Shown: piece by piece, positions 52,306-60,792 of the stretch
Position numbering within the stretch: the stretch's first letter is position 1
Layout: each line of letters opens with the position of its first letter
Assembly: GCF_006007885.1 (NCBI RefSeq)
Contig: NZ_VCRO01000001.1
Location: 1,240,001 to 1,304,000, forward strand
Length of the DNA: 64,000 nt
Direction: 5' to 3'
DNA from: Alteribacter natronophilus
GTDB lineage: Bacteria > Bacillota > Bacilli > Bacillales > Salisediminibacteriaceae
Made by a program: the position numbers and the translations under genes
The notes under the pieces: generated by a model
What the model was told of the DNA's origin: nothing
What the model saw: the letters and a program-made list of their open reading frames with translations, nothing else
The model's database searches: none

Positions 52306-53693
52306 ATCCTCTGCAGCGCTTCACTCAGTCTATTCACACCTTCCTTTATTTTCTTCTCTGTTAAGCTTCCGTATCCTAAGACAACTTTTTGCTGGTGAGC
52401 ACCTTTATTGAGTGCATAATCTTCCACGGGGTAGACGAGGACACCGGCTTCATGGAGCAGTTCCTTCACCTTTTCACAAAATACGACTCCCGGGAATTCA
52501 ACCACTAAATGCATCCCCGATGACTGCCCTAATATCTTTGCTGAAGGAAAATGCTCACGAAGACTGGCCGTAAGTGCTTCGCGGCGTTTTTGATATATTT
52601 TCTTCATCCTTCTGACATGTCGGTCAAGAAAGCCTTCTTCAATAAACCTGGCTAAAACATGCTGTTCCAGCGAGGAGGTATGACGGTCAGTGTACCATTT
52701 CAGCTCGCGGAAGCGGTTCACCAGGTACGGCGGCAGCACCACATATCCTATTCTCAGTGCCGGCGATAAAATCTTACTGAAGGTTCCCACATAAAGGACC
52801 CTTTCCGGATTCAGCCCCTGAATGGAATGCACCGGAACTCCTTCATACGTAAATTCACTGTCATAATCATCTTCCACAATATAGGTATCCATTTTCCTGC
52901 TGTATTCTATAAGCTTTACTCTCCGCTGAATGGATAGTGTCCCTCCTAAAGGAAACTGGTGGGATGGGATGGTAAAAAGAAAGCTTGGCTTAATGTGAAG
53001 CGGCAGACTTTCCGGAATAATCCCTTCTTCGTCAGCCGGAACAGGATGCACCTTTGCTCCAGCAATAGAAAAGATCCGTCTCATTTCATCAGTCACCGGA
53101 TCCTCTACTGCAATAAACCGATCATTGTGGTGTGTTAATACCCTGGAAATCATATACAAAGCTTGGGTTGCACCGGCTGTAATGATGATTTGATCCGCAT
53201 GGCAGTGCACACCTCTTATTTTCAGTAAATACTGGGAGAGCACCTCTCTGAGTTTCCTGACTCCCTCGGAACCACTGTAGGCAAATGCTTCTTCCGGCGT
53301 GTCAATACACACCTCTTTTAATAAACGGCCCCATATTTTCCGGGGGAAGTGATCCATTGCTGGATTGGCGGCCCGAAAATCAATAACATCCTTGGATAAA
53401 TTAGAAACCCTGGCTGGAAAAACGGGGTGAGACCTTTCTTCCTCCCTCTGAAAGGTTATCCCTTTTGCTACATAAGTTCCTGACCTGGGTCTCACGTCCA
53501 GGTATCCCTCAGTAATTAACCGATCGAAGGCTTCCAGACACACATTTCTTGAAATTCCAAGGCTTGCGGCCAGTTCTCTGGTGGAGGGGAGTTTTTCCCC
53601 TTCTGTAAATTTCTGTTTTAAAATACCGCTTCGAATCTGTTCATATACTTGTTGTGTAAGAGATACCTTGCTTTCGCGTTTCACAGTAAGCAA
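52287..53693 (-). CDS. MocR/GabR-type regulator (GntR HTH fused to aminotransferase fold)
   Basis: 468 residues. Residues 10-75: GntR winged helix (TQQVYEQIRSGILK, LPSTRELAASLGISRNVCLE). Residues 110-460: class I aminotransferase fold with the PLP Lys in YVGTFSKILSPALRIGY and VEDDYDSEF. PLP-bound amino-acid sensors of this family usually control an adjacent gene; here that is a divergent racemase. The last codons RIKEAPS-stop are written in the junction-terminator sequence, so the original 3' end was probably replaced. Start uncertain (TTG 53693 or GTG 53684). Confidence 0.92.
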   Translation of the reverse strand: MLTVKRESKVSLTQQVYEQIRSGILKQKFTEGEKLPSTRELAASLGISRNVCLEAFDRLITEGYLDVRPRSGTYVAKGITFQREEERSHPVFPARVSNLSKDVIDFRAANPAMDHFPRKIWGRLLKEVCIDTPEEAFAYSGSEGVRKLREVLSQYLLKIRGVHCHADQIIITAGATQALYMISRVLTHHNDRFIAVEDPVTDEMRRIFSIAGAKVHPVPADEEGIIPESLPLHIKPSFLFTIPSHQFPLGGTLSIQRRVKLIEYSRKMDTYIVEDDYDSEFTYEGVPVHSIQGLNPERVLYVGTFSKILSPALRIGYVVLPPYLVNRFRELKWYTDRHTSSLEQHVLARFIEEGFLDRHVRRMKKIYQKRREALTASLREHFPSAKILGQSSGMHLVVEFPGVVFCEKVKELLHEAGVLVYPVEDYALNKGAHQQKVVLGYGSLTEKKIKEGVNRLSEALQRIKEAPS

Positions 53694-53714
53694 TCAGAAC
53701 GCCCCCGCTCTTTT

Positions 53715-53759
53715 CTGGTACTATCAAAATAACTGATCTGTGGCTCTATTACCTACCAG
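53715..53759. promoter_or_regulatory. Candidate MocR operator in the divergent promoter region
   Basis: CTGGTA (53715-53720) and TACCAG (53754-53759) form inverted half-sites, each flanked by CTAT/ATAG-like bases, in the 107-bp gap between the regulator and racemase genes. Confidence 0.4.
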
Positions 53760-53800
53760 TATAGCATGATATATTTTTTACAGACGGGGAGGTATATATT

Positions 53801-54490
53801 ATGAAAACAGTCGGTTTAATAGGTGGACTCAGCTGGGAGTCTTCCGCAGAATATTATCGTTACATCAACATGTTTGTGAAGGAAGAACGTGGTGGATTAA
53901 ACTCCGCTAAATGCCTCATGCACTCTTTTAATTTTGCTGAAATAGTTGAAATGCAGCATAACGGAGAATGGGAAAAAGCGACACAGGCCATGTTAGAGGC
54001 GGCAAAGACACTTGAGAGATCCGGGGCCGAGGCCATTGTCATATGCACCAACACGATGCATAAAATGGCTGAAGTAATAGAAGGAAATGTAGAGATTCCG
54101 CTGATTCATATTGCCGATGCCACCGCTGTTAAGATTAAGGAACAGCGCTTGGATACAGTAGGCCTTATCGGCACTAATTTTACTATGGAACAGGATTTTT
54201 ACAAGGAGCGCTTGAAAAAGCATGGGATCGATGTGGTCGTTCCTGACGAGAGAGACCGGCAAGCCGTTCATAATGTCATTTATGAGGAGCTCTGTCAAGG
54301 GGTTATAAAAGAATCTTCTAAGAATGCTTACTTGACGATTCTGTCAAGGCTTGCCGAAAAGGGTGCACAGGGAGTAGTTCTTGGCTGCACAGAAATACCC
54401 CTGCTCATAAATCAGAAGGACACATCCTTGCCTTTGTTTGATACAACGTACATACACTCCAATGCAGTTGCAGAGTTCGCGCTGAAATAA
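53801..54490 (+). CDS. Aspartate/glutamate racemase family protein
   Basis: 229 residues. Two catalytic Cys motifs, VICTNTMHKMA and VLGCTEIPLLI, and the N-terminal GLIGGLSWESSAEYYR, characteristic of the YgeA/RacX-type PLP-independent racemases. They interconvert L- and D-amino acids, often broadly. GGGGAGG ribosome site. Divergent from the MocR gene, so probably its target. Confidence 0.9.
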   Translation: MKTVGLIGGLSWESSAEYYRYINMFVKEERGGLNSAKCLMHSFNFAEIVEMQHNGEWEKATQAMLEAAKTLERSGAEAIVICTNTMHKMAEVIEGNVEIPLIHIADATAVKIKEQRLDTVGLIGTNFTMEQDFYKERLKKHGIDVVVPDERDRQAVHNVIYEELCQGVIKESSKNAYLTILSRLAEKGAQGVVLGCTEIPLLINQKDTSLPLFDTTYIHSNAVAEFALK

Positions 54491-54593
54491 AACCAGTCGT
54501 GGTTCCTGTACATCGCAACCCTAAAAGTAAACATTACGGTATCTTTTATGAAAAAGCCTGTTCTGATGGGCCACAGGTTTACTTGTTTCAGGC

Positions 54594-54650
54594 ACCCCGA
54601 ACACGCCTCTTATTTCCTGGATTACAGAGGCGTGTTTGGGGTTATTTTTG
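54594..54650 (+). terminator. Terminator after the racemase gene
   Basis: CCCCGAACACGCCTCT pairs with AGAGGCGTGTTTGGGG (one bulge), then TTATTTTTG. Confidence 0.85.
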
Positions 54651-54659
54651 TTTAAATGA

Positions 54660-54887
54660 ATATATTGTTTATTTCCATCGAATTCGGCTAATAAGTACCT
54701 GAGTCCTGTTTTATAAAGGAATCCCATTATAAATATCATTAAAAAGTATGTGAACACCGATATTCAAGCGGCAGACTCAGAATCGTCACTGAAGATCTCG
54801 CGAAGATGACGGCTGATAAGCAAACTGACTTCCTTCCAATTACCCTCTTTTTACAAACACTCATTTTTTTAAAAGCAGGTGAACGAC
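54660..54887. other. Intergenic region without identifiable gene
   Basis: The rest of the gap between racemase and the 54888 membrane gene. I see no coding frame with a ribosome site and no clear hairpin. Confidence 0.4.
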
Positions 54888-55274
54888 GTGAACGGCTTTT
54901 TTATTGTGAGCGGTATTCTAGCGATTGTGACATGCTTTGCCCACGCAGCGTGGGGAGAAAAACGTATAATTAAAGACCTGCGGAAATCAGATGCAACATC
55001 ACTGACAAAAGCATCATTTCACGTCAGCTGGCATCAGCTTACTGCTTTTCTGTTCGTTACGGGATCCTTTTTAACTTTGTACGGCATTGGGATGCCCATC
55101 ACGTTCTTCGATTTCTTTATTGCCTATGTTCTCTCCGTTTTCCTGGCGCAAAATATCGTTTTTATCGCCCTCAACGTCCGTTTGTATCCGGAAACTTTCT
55201 TAAGCGCCCTGTATCCGGTAATCAACGTATTTATCATGGTCGGCTTTATCGTACTCGGATCATTTCTGTTGTGA
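54888..55274 (+). CDS. Membrane protein of unknown function
   Basis: 128 residues from GTG at 54888, after GCAGGTG. Four hydrophobic segments; conserved-looking AHAAWGEKRIIKDL after the first and SWHQLTAFLFVTGSF in the second. Not recognised; resembles small uncharacterised four-helix membrane proteins. Confidence 0.65.
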   Translation: MNGFFIVSGILAIVTCFAHAAWGEKRIIKDLRKSDATSLTKASFHVSWHQLTAFLFVTGSFLTLYGIGMPITFFDFFIAYVLSVFLAQNIVFIALNVRLYPETFLSALYPVINVFIMVGFIVLGSFLL

Positions 55275-55304
55275 CAGACCGTATTACACACTTGAGGCGC
55301 TCGG

Positions 55305-55440
55305 GATCCATTTGCCAGGAGACTAAAAGATCAAGCGCCACCCTTTGCGGATGGCGCTTGTTTAATCCGTTTCCTTCGGTTTCAAAGCGTTTTTCTGGTG
55401 ACGGTAGAACTCGTGGAACAGCTTCATAAGGGCACGCTTT
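55305..55440. repeat. sleB-relic / terminator / sigK-end junction, copy D
   Basis: A decayed sleB 3' end (GGGATCCATTTGCCAGGAGA, then CTAAAAGATCA) precedes the terminator AAGCGCCACCC/GGATGGCGCTT and the intact sigK 3' end. It serves as the sigK terminator (minus strand: ATCTTTTAG follows). Confidence 0.7.
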
Positions 55441-56090
55441 TCAATGCGCGATACATAGCTCCTTGAGATCCCCAGCTCTTTGGCGATCTCCCGCTGGGTT
55501 TTTTCCTTTTTCAGATCAAGCCCGAAGCGGCCCACAATCACTTCTTTTTCCCGGTCATCGAGAACGTGGATGAACTCGTAAATCTGCTTTTTTTCCATCT
55601 TCAGCTGGATCGCATCCACTACGTCAACCGTTTCAGCCTGGAGCACATCAATCAGGGTGATTTCGTTCCCTTCCTTATCCGTACCAATCGGATCCTGAAG
55701 TGAAACGTCCTTCTTCACTTTTTTCAGGGCACGCAGGTGCATGAGGATTTCATTTTCAATGCATCGTGCTGCGTAAGTGGCGAGCTTGGTGCCTTTTCCC
55801 GACGAGTAGCTTTCGATCGCCTTGATGAGACCGATCGTCCCGATGGAAATAAGATCTTCAGTGTCCTCCCGGGTGTTCTCGAACTTCTTGACAATGTGGG
55901 CGACAAGACGCAGGTTGTGCTCGATGAGACGGTTTCTGGCGTCTGGGTCTCCTTCTTCCTTCATGAGTTTCAGGTACTTTCGTTCTTCCTCTTCTTTTAG
56001 CGGCTGAGGGAACGCGTTGTTTTTCACGAAGGACACAAAAACGAACAGTTCTTTGATGAGGTAGGTGACCGCTGCCAAAAATCCGGACAT
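55362..56090 (-). CDS. sigK: RNA polymerase sporulation sigma factor SigK
   Basis: 242 residues from ATG at 56090, with AAGGAGG 8 nt upstream; the ORF extension to 56159 is noncoding leader. Late mother-cell sigma factor. The N-terminal hydrophobic pro-sequence ([20 protein letters not shown]) is removed by SpoIVFB; then region 2 ([34 protein letters not shown]) and region 4 HTH ([20 protein letters not shown]). The gene is uninterrupted, so no skin element. A hairpin abuts its ribosome site. Confidence 0.97.
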   Translation of the reverse strand: MSGFLAAVTYLIKELFVFVSFVKNNAFPQPLKEEEERKYLKLMKEEGDPDARNRLIEHNLRLVAHIVKKFENTREDTEDLISIGTIGLIKAIESYSSGKGTKLATYAARCIENEILMHLRALKKVKKDVSLQDPIGTDKEGNEITLIDVLQAETVDVVDAIQLKMEKKQIYEFIHVLDDREKEVIVGRFGLDLKKEKTQREIAKELGISRSYVSRIEKRALMKLFHEFYRHQKNALKPKETD

Positions 56091-56097
56091 GGAAAAA

Positions 56098-56135
56098 CCT
56101 CCTTGTGGGCACTTTACCTCTATGTTTATGCCCAC
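56098..56135 (-). promoter_or_regulatory. Hairpin abutting the sigK ribosome-binding site
   Basis: In the sigK leader GTGGGCA pairs with TGCCCAC (17-nt loop), and the AAGGAGG site starts at the next base. Stacking next to the site could modulate translation. Confidence 0.45.
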
Positions 56136-56240
56136 TTCCGCTCCTGTGTGCGTGTACAAAGATAAAATGACCGGAAAAGGAGAAATAGCACGATGCTTCT
56201 TTCTCTAAGTTTTTTAAAAAGTGACATTATGTGACCGGGT

Positions 56241-56277
56241 AACTCCGGTTCTGACATAAAAGAAGCTTACCGGAGTA
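56241..56277 (-). terminator. Hairpin after the 56278 gene
   Basis: CTCCGGT pairs with ACCGGAG over a long loop, without a clear T run; weak terminator candidate. Confidence 0.35.
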
Positions 56278-56889
56278 TCATCCCTGGTATTCCTCTATTC
56301 GTATGTAACGGTTAACCTCACCACCGTGGTGTCGGATAATCTGGTAGACATTACGCCGGTATTCAAGAAAAGCTTCGGACGATTCGAGCCTGAAAGTGGA
56401 TCCGTCCTCCATTTTGAAAACAAAAAACTCGTAATACAGCTCAAAGTGCCCTTCATTGGCCACGGGCTGCATTTCCACAATTTCGTCCCAGGCAATGTAC
56501 TCCTCGCCCAGGCTGAACGCCGGCTTGTAGGTAATGCCCTCCATATCAGCGTAGTAGTGATGTTCAAGGGAGAAGTAAAAAATAACAAAGCTGAATGAAA
56601 ACAGAACCGCTGCCACTGTACCGGCAAGTCCGGGTCTGAGCACCCCGCGTTCATCCATCCAATTCGTAACGATCAGGTAACCGAGGCACACCATTCCGGC
56701 CCATGCATAGGCAGTGTAGTGCATGAGGAATGCCTGATCGGGAATAACCATAAACCAGTACGGCAGTGAATTATACAAGTAACCGTGCGTCACGTACAGC
56801 GTAAACAGGGAAAACAGCGTTCCCCCTACAATGGCAATAATGCCGAACAAAAGAAGTCCGAGACGGACATTCTCACGGTATTGATCCAT
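56278..56889 (-). CDS. Membrane protein of unknown function
   Basis: 203 residues from ATG after GGAGGGAC. Four N-terminal membrane segments (about 10-33, 45-60, 62-80, 87-107), then a soluble domain of about 90 residues (GEEYIAWDEIVEMQP, FKMEDGSTFRLESSEAF) resembling the PH-like domains of bacterial membrane proteins. Not recognised by name. Confidence 0.65.
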   Translation of the reverse strand: MDQYRENVRLGLLLFGIIAIVGGTLFSLFTLYVTHGYLYNSLPYWFMVIPDQAFLMHYTAYAWAGMVCLGYLIVTNWMDERGVLRPGLAGTVAAVLFSFSFVIFYFSLEHHYYADMEGITYKPAFSLGEEYIAWDEIVEMQPVANEGHFELYYEFFVFKMEDGSTFRLESSEAFLEYRRNVYQIIRHHGGEVNRYIRIEEYQG

Positions 56890-57059
56890 CTTCAGTGTCC
56901 CTCCAGACCCGGCTGAATTTTCTAAAATTTCCCGGTCTGCTGTTTATTATACAGGAACTCCCGCACGTTGTGGGAATGGATGGAAATTAAATTCGGTAAG
57001 CGAAAGAAAAACCGCTTTCTCCGGAATAGGGAGAAAGCGGCAGGCAGGTACATGTATTC

Positions 57060-57968
57060 TTATTTAAGGCCCTCAACGAACGTCTCTGCATTGTGACGGA
57101 GCATATCGATGTACGTTTCCGCTCCGGATCCTTCTCCCCCAAGCGCATCTGTGTAAACTTCCCCGGCAATCGGTACGCCGGCGTTGTCGGATACCTGGCT
57201 CATGTAACGGTCATCGACTGTACTTTCCACAAATACGGAAGGTACGCCCCGGTCCTGAACGAGGTCAATGACGCGGTTGATCTGCTGAGGTGTCCCTTCT
57301 TCGTGGGAGTTGATTTCCCAGACTCCTTCAGTGTCAAAACCGTAATCGGCACCAAAGTACTTGAACGCATTTTCACTTACAACGATGAGACGGTTTTCTT
57401 CAGGTATAACTGAGACTTCCTCTTCAATCCATGCATCAAGTTCACGTAGTTCCTCAATGTAGGCTTCCGCGTTTTCCCGGTAATGCTCTTCCCCATCCGG
57501 ATCGCGCTCGATCAGGTCATCAAGAAGGTTTTCCACGTAAGTGATACCGCTTTTCGGCGTCAGCCAGGCATGAGGGTCAGCTTCGTCGCTTCCTTCAAGC
57601 GGAATCGGCTCTACACCTTCAGAGAGTTCGACGATTTCTGTATCAGCAGCGTTTGAGACAATTCTCTCAAGCCACTCTTCAAGATCCATTCCATTAATGT
57701 AAAAAACGTCTGAATCACTCACTTTTCTGAAGTCACTCGGCACAGGCTCGTACTCATGAGGCTCTTCTCCCACCGGTACAATATAATCAACTTCACCGCG
57801 GTCCCCGATAACCTCTTCAATCATATTGCCCAGTACGGAAAAGCTTGTTGTAATCGCCAGACCCTCCCTGTCCTCTGCGTCTCCTTCATCAGTGCCGCAA
57901 GCCGCCAGTGTAAGGCCGCCCGCAAGAATAACACCTGCTGCTACTGTCTGTTTAAACCATTTTTTCAT
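57060..57968 (-). CDS. Metal ABC transporter substrate-binding lipoprotein (ZnuA/MntA/TroA family)
   Basis: 302 residues; lipobox LAAC (Cys24). Binding residues visible: His in GEEPHEYEP, His in DPHAWLTP, a Glu/His position in SENAFKYFGADYGF, and Asp near DALGGEGSG, the set of Mn/Zn cluster A-I proteins. No ATPase or permease gene is adjacent on either side, so it is an orphan component here. An inverted repeat lies in its promoter region. Acidic, as in salt-adapted species. Confidence 0.92.
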   Translation of the reverse strand: MKKWFKQTVAAGVILAGGLTLAACGTDEGDAEDREGLAITTSFSVLGNMIEEVIGDRGEVDYIVPVGEEPHEYEPVPSDFRKVSDSDVFYINGMDLEEWLERIVSNAADTEIVELSEGVEPIPLEGSDEADPHAWLTPKSGITYVENLLDDLIERDPDGEEHYRENAEAYIEELRELDAWIEEEVSVIPEENRLIVVSENAFKYFGADYGFDTEGVWEINSHEEGTPQQINRVIDLVQDRGVPSVFVESTVDDRYMSQVSDNAGVPIAGEVYTDALGGEGSGAETYIDMLRHNAETFVEGLK

Positions 57969-57992
57969 TGCCGATGTCCGCTCCCTTCATGA

Positions 57993-58022
57993 TTACATCA
58001 TCACATTATGATGGTTATGTAA
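57993..58022. promoter_or_regulatory. Inverted repeat upstream of the metal-binding lipoprotein gene
   Basis: Nested palindromes: TTACAT (57993-57998) with ATGTAA (58017-58022), and CATCAT (57996-58001) with ATGATG (58008-58013). It lies about 25-55 bp before the start, where a Zur, MntR or Fur-type repressor would bind; it does not match a consensus I know. Confidence 0.5.
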
Positions 58023-58245
58023 AAGTGTGACGTCCTAAAACTATTTTCTCTCAAGCTATGTTTGTTTCCCTTGTGCAACTTTTGTGATTATGTCCACATT
58101 ATAGGGGATGAATCTATTATGAGTCAAGGAAAAACTCCCGTTTCTAACTTTAATCCTGGAGCAGGCTGCACCTTAAGTACAGGTAATGAATCACACACAG
58201 GTAAATTAATCGAAATCCCTGTATCTCCTCTTATAGTGAGCACAC
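58023..58245. other. Intergenic region without identifiable gene
   Basis: The rest of the 327-bp gap between the metal-binding lipoprotein and PRC-barrel genes. No supported gene seen; a plus-strand frame beginning MSQGKTPVSNF has no ribosome site. Confidence 0.4.
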
Positions 58246-58249
58246 AAAC

Positions 58250-58282
58250 AAACCCGGATGCATCATATGCACCCGGGTTTGG
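58250..58282 (-). terminator. Terminator after the PRC-barrel gene
   Basis: AAACCCGGATGCAT pairs with ATGCACCCGGGTTT (one mismatch); the minus strand then reads GTTTGTTTGTG. Confidence 0.75.
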
Positions 58283-58295
58283 ACAGAGCCTGCGA

Positions 58296-59036
58296 TCAGT
58301 CCCAGTATTTCGGTTTTCCGTAATGGTTAAAGACACTTGTTTCCATATCACGATCGAGGGTCATGCCTTCCGTATATTCCGGTGCCTCTTCCACTGCCTC
58401 TTTCTTCAGGTCCACGCTCACAATGGACTGAGGCCAGTTTACATCGAGAATCCATTCAGTGGAGATGAGCACCTCTTTTCCGCCCGGAAGCCAGCGGTTC
58501 GTATCCACCACAAAGTAGCGCACTTTAAAGGAATCTTCTTCGACAAGTATATCCTTTACCTTGCCGAAGCTTTCATCACCGGTGGATATTTCATACCCCA
58601 CCAGATCTTTAACACTTATAATATTCGTCTCTTCTTCCTGGAGATCCTCAACTGTTTCTGTTTCCCCCTGGGACAGGTCACGGGGCACTGCACCGCTTCC
58701 CCAGAGCCCGGCCCCCATCCAGTATGGGTTCAGTCCATAAAACCGGGAAAACTGCCGTTCGAACTTCCGGGTCATCGGCTCATCTTCAGGTGCCGGGCTG
58801 TCTTTAGCCTGTTCTTTTGTGACATCCACGTGAAGACGTTCCTCTTCGATGGTGAAACTCTTAATCGAGGCAGGGGATAAAAAACGTGTTTCACCTTTCA
58901 GCCATCCCCCTTCCACCACGATATAGCGCACGGTCCAGGAATGCTCGTCAAAATAAAGGTCACTTACACTTCCGATCTCATCATCTTCTCCGATTACATC
59001 AAAAGGCTTGAGCATTCGTTTATAGGAAAATAACAT
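58296..59036 (-). CDS. Double PRC-barrel domain protein
   Basis: 246 residues from ATG at 59036, 8 nt after AAGGAG. Two PRC-barrel domains: residues about 5-75 (KPFDVIGEDDEIGSVSDLYF, WTVRYIVVEGG) and about 140-215 (DLVGYEISTGDESFGKVKDI, FKVRYFVVDTNRWLPG). The linker contains FERQFSRFYGLNPYWMGAG. Cytosolic, acidic. PRC-barrels bind RNA-processing or membrane partners; function here unknown. Confidence 0.88.
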   Translation of the reverse strand: MLFSYKRMLKPFDVIGEDDEIGSVSDLYFDEHSWTVRYIVVEGGWLKGETRFLSPASIKSFTIEEERLHVDVTKEQAKDSPAPEDEPMTRKFERQFSRFYGLNPYWMGAGLWGSGAVPRDLSQGETETVEDLQEEETNIISVKDLVGYEISTGDESFGKVKDILVEEDSFKVRYFVVDTNRWLPGGKEVLISTEWILDVNWPQSIVSVDLKKEAVEEAPEYTEGMTLDRDMETSVFNHYGKPKYWD

Positions 59037-59101
59037 CTCCGTCACTCCTTTAGTGATAGTGTGTTGGAGATGATTTTCCCTTCCCTGCCTTAAGCGAAAC
59101 G

Positions 59102-60790
59102 TCAGACCATAACGCGGTACACTCTCGCTTCATAAGGAGTGAAGCTCAGCTTCGTATCAAATGTCACCACTTCCTCCGACTCGGTATTGCTGATCAGGAG
59201 GCCGCCTTCTTTTCCGCTGTATTCCTCCGGCAGTACAAATTCGGCCTGCTCACCGGTAAAGTTACAGATCACGAGAAGTTTCTCTCCCTGGTAAGGGCGC
59301 TCAAAAGCGAAAAACGTCTCGTCTTCAGGCTGAAGAAGGTCATAGCCTCCGTATACGATAACCTCGTTATTGTGGCGCAGTTCAATCAAACGGCGATAGT
59401 AGTGATAAACCGAATCGGGATCTGCCACCGCCTGCTCGGCGTTAATTTCAGTATAGTTCGGGTTGAGCTTAAGCCACGGCTCGCCAGTTGTGAATCCGGC
59501 GTTTTTCTCTGTATTCCACTGAACAGGAGTACGGGCATTGTCACGCCCCTTCACGTAAATCGACTTCATGATTTCCTCATGAGGCACGCCCTCAGCCCGT
59601 TTCTCACGGTACATGTTCAGAGTCTCAATATCCTCATACTCATTAATTGATTCAAACTTCACATTCGTCATGCCGATTTCCTCACCCTGGTAGATGTACG
59701 GCGTTCCTTTCATCATATGAAGCATCGTTGCAAGCATTTTTGCTGACTTGACCCGGTACTCACCGTCGTTGCCAAAGCGGGACACCATCCGTGGCTGGTC
59801 ATGGTTGTTCATGTACAGACTGTTCCATCCCTTATGCTCAAGTGCCTTCTGCCATTTGCTGAGATTTTCTTTCAGATCACGGAGTCGGAGCGGACGGAGG
59901 TCCCATTTGCCTCCCGGACCGGAGTCGAGATCGACGTGCTCAAACTGGAACACCATGTCCACTTCCTCGCGCGCCTCATCTGTATACTTTTGTGCCAGGT
60001 CAGGTGTGACGCCAGGCATCTCAGCCACTGTCATGGCATCGTAGTTTTTCATGGCCTCCTGGTTCATTTCATGGAGAAACTCGTGAATGCGCGGACCGTT
60101 GGCAAAGTACTCACCGCCAGGGGCATACTTTTTACCTTCCTGGGGTTCTGCATCCGGAAGTCCTTCTACTTTGGAGATGAAGTTCACCACGTCCATTCGG
60201 AAACCGTCGATTCCTTTATCGAGCCACCAGCGCATCATGCCGTATACTTCTTCGCGCACTTTCGGATTTTCCCAGTTCAGGTCCGGCTGCTTTTTTGAAA
60301 ACAGGTGGAGAAAATACTCCCCGGTCTGCTCGTCGTACTGCCAGGCTGAACCGGAAAATGCAGACTCCCAGTTGTTCGGCTCCGAACCGTCCTCTTTTCC
60401 CGGACGCCAGATATAGTAGTCGCGGTACGGGTTATCCTTGGATTTGCGGGATTCAGCGAACCACTTATGCTCATCTGACGAGTGGTTGACAACAAGATCC
60501 ATGATGAGACGCATACCCCGTCCGTGTACTTCGGAGAGGAGATTCTCCCAGTCCTCCATCGTACCGAACTCATCCATAATGGCCTGGTAATCGCGAATGT
60601 CGTAACCGTTGTCATCGTTCGGACTGTCGTAGACCGGGGACAGCCAGAGAACGTCCACTCCCAGGTCTTTCAGATAGTCCAGTTTTTCTGTAATACCGTT
60701 CAAATCACCGACGCCGTCTCCGTTACTGTCATTAAAGCTCCTCGGGTAAATCTGGTATACAACGCTTTCCTTCCACCATTGTCTGCTCAT
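59102..60790 (-). CDS. malL: Oligo-1,6-glucosidase (GH13 subfamily 31)
   Basis: 562 residues. Hydrolyses terminal alpha-1,6 bonds of isomaltose-type sugars in the cytoplasm. GH13 motifs: DLVVNHSSDEH (region I), GFRMDVVN (region II, nucleophile Asp200), VAEMPG (region III, acid/base Glu) and NNHDQPR (region IV). The residue after the nucleophile is Val, which in this subfamily goes with alpha-1,6 rather than alpha-1,4 preference. Two bases after the LacI-type regulator gene, so one operon. Confidence 0.93.
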   Translation of the reverse strand: MSRQWWKESVVYQIYPRSFNDSNGDGVGDLNGITEKLDYLKDLGVDVLWLSPVYDSPNDDNGYDIRDYQAIMDEFGTMEDWENLLSEVHGRGMRLIMDLVVNHSSDEHKWFAESRKSKDNPYRDYYIWRPGKEDGSEPNNWESAFSGSAWQYDEQTGEYFLHLFSKKQPDLNWENPKVREEVYGMMRWWLDKGIDGFRMDVVNFISKVEGLPDAEPQEGKKYAPGGEYFANGPRIHEFLHEMNQEAMKNYDAMTVAEMPGVTPDLAQKYTDEAREEVDMVFQFEHVDLDSGPGGKWDLRPLRLRDLKENLSKWQKALEHKGWNSLYMNNHDQPRMVSRFGNDGEYRVKSAKMLATMLHMMKGTPYIYQGEEIGMTNVKFESINEYEDIETLNMYREKRAEGVPHEEIMKSIYVKGRDNARTPVQWNTEKNAGFTTGEPWLKLNPNYTEINAEQAVADPDSVYHYYRRLIELRHNNEVIVYGGYDLLQPEDETFFAFERPYQGEKLLVICNFTGEQAEFVLPEEYSGKEGGLLISNTESEEVVTFDTKLSFTPYEARVYRVMV

Positions 60791-60792
60791 TT

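Noticed and set aside
54499-54702. Small plus-strand frame after the racemase
   Set aside because: No ribosome site, and its 3' half is the racemase terminator.
55362-56090. skin-type interruption of sigK
   Set aside because: The coding sequence is continuous from the pro-sequence to region 4.
58062-58880. Plus-strand open frame of 272 codons
   Set aside because: Antisense to the PRC-barrel gene; no family signature.
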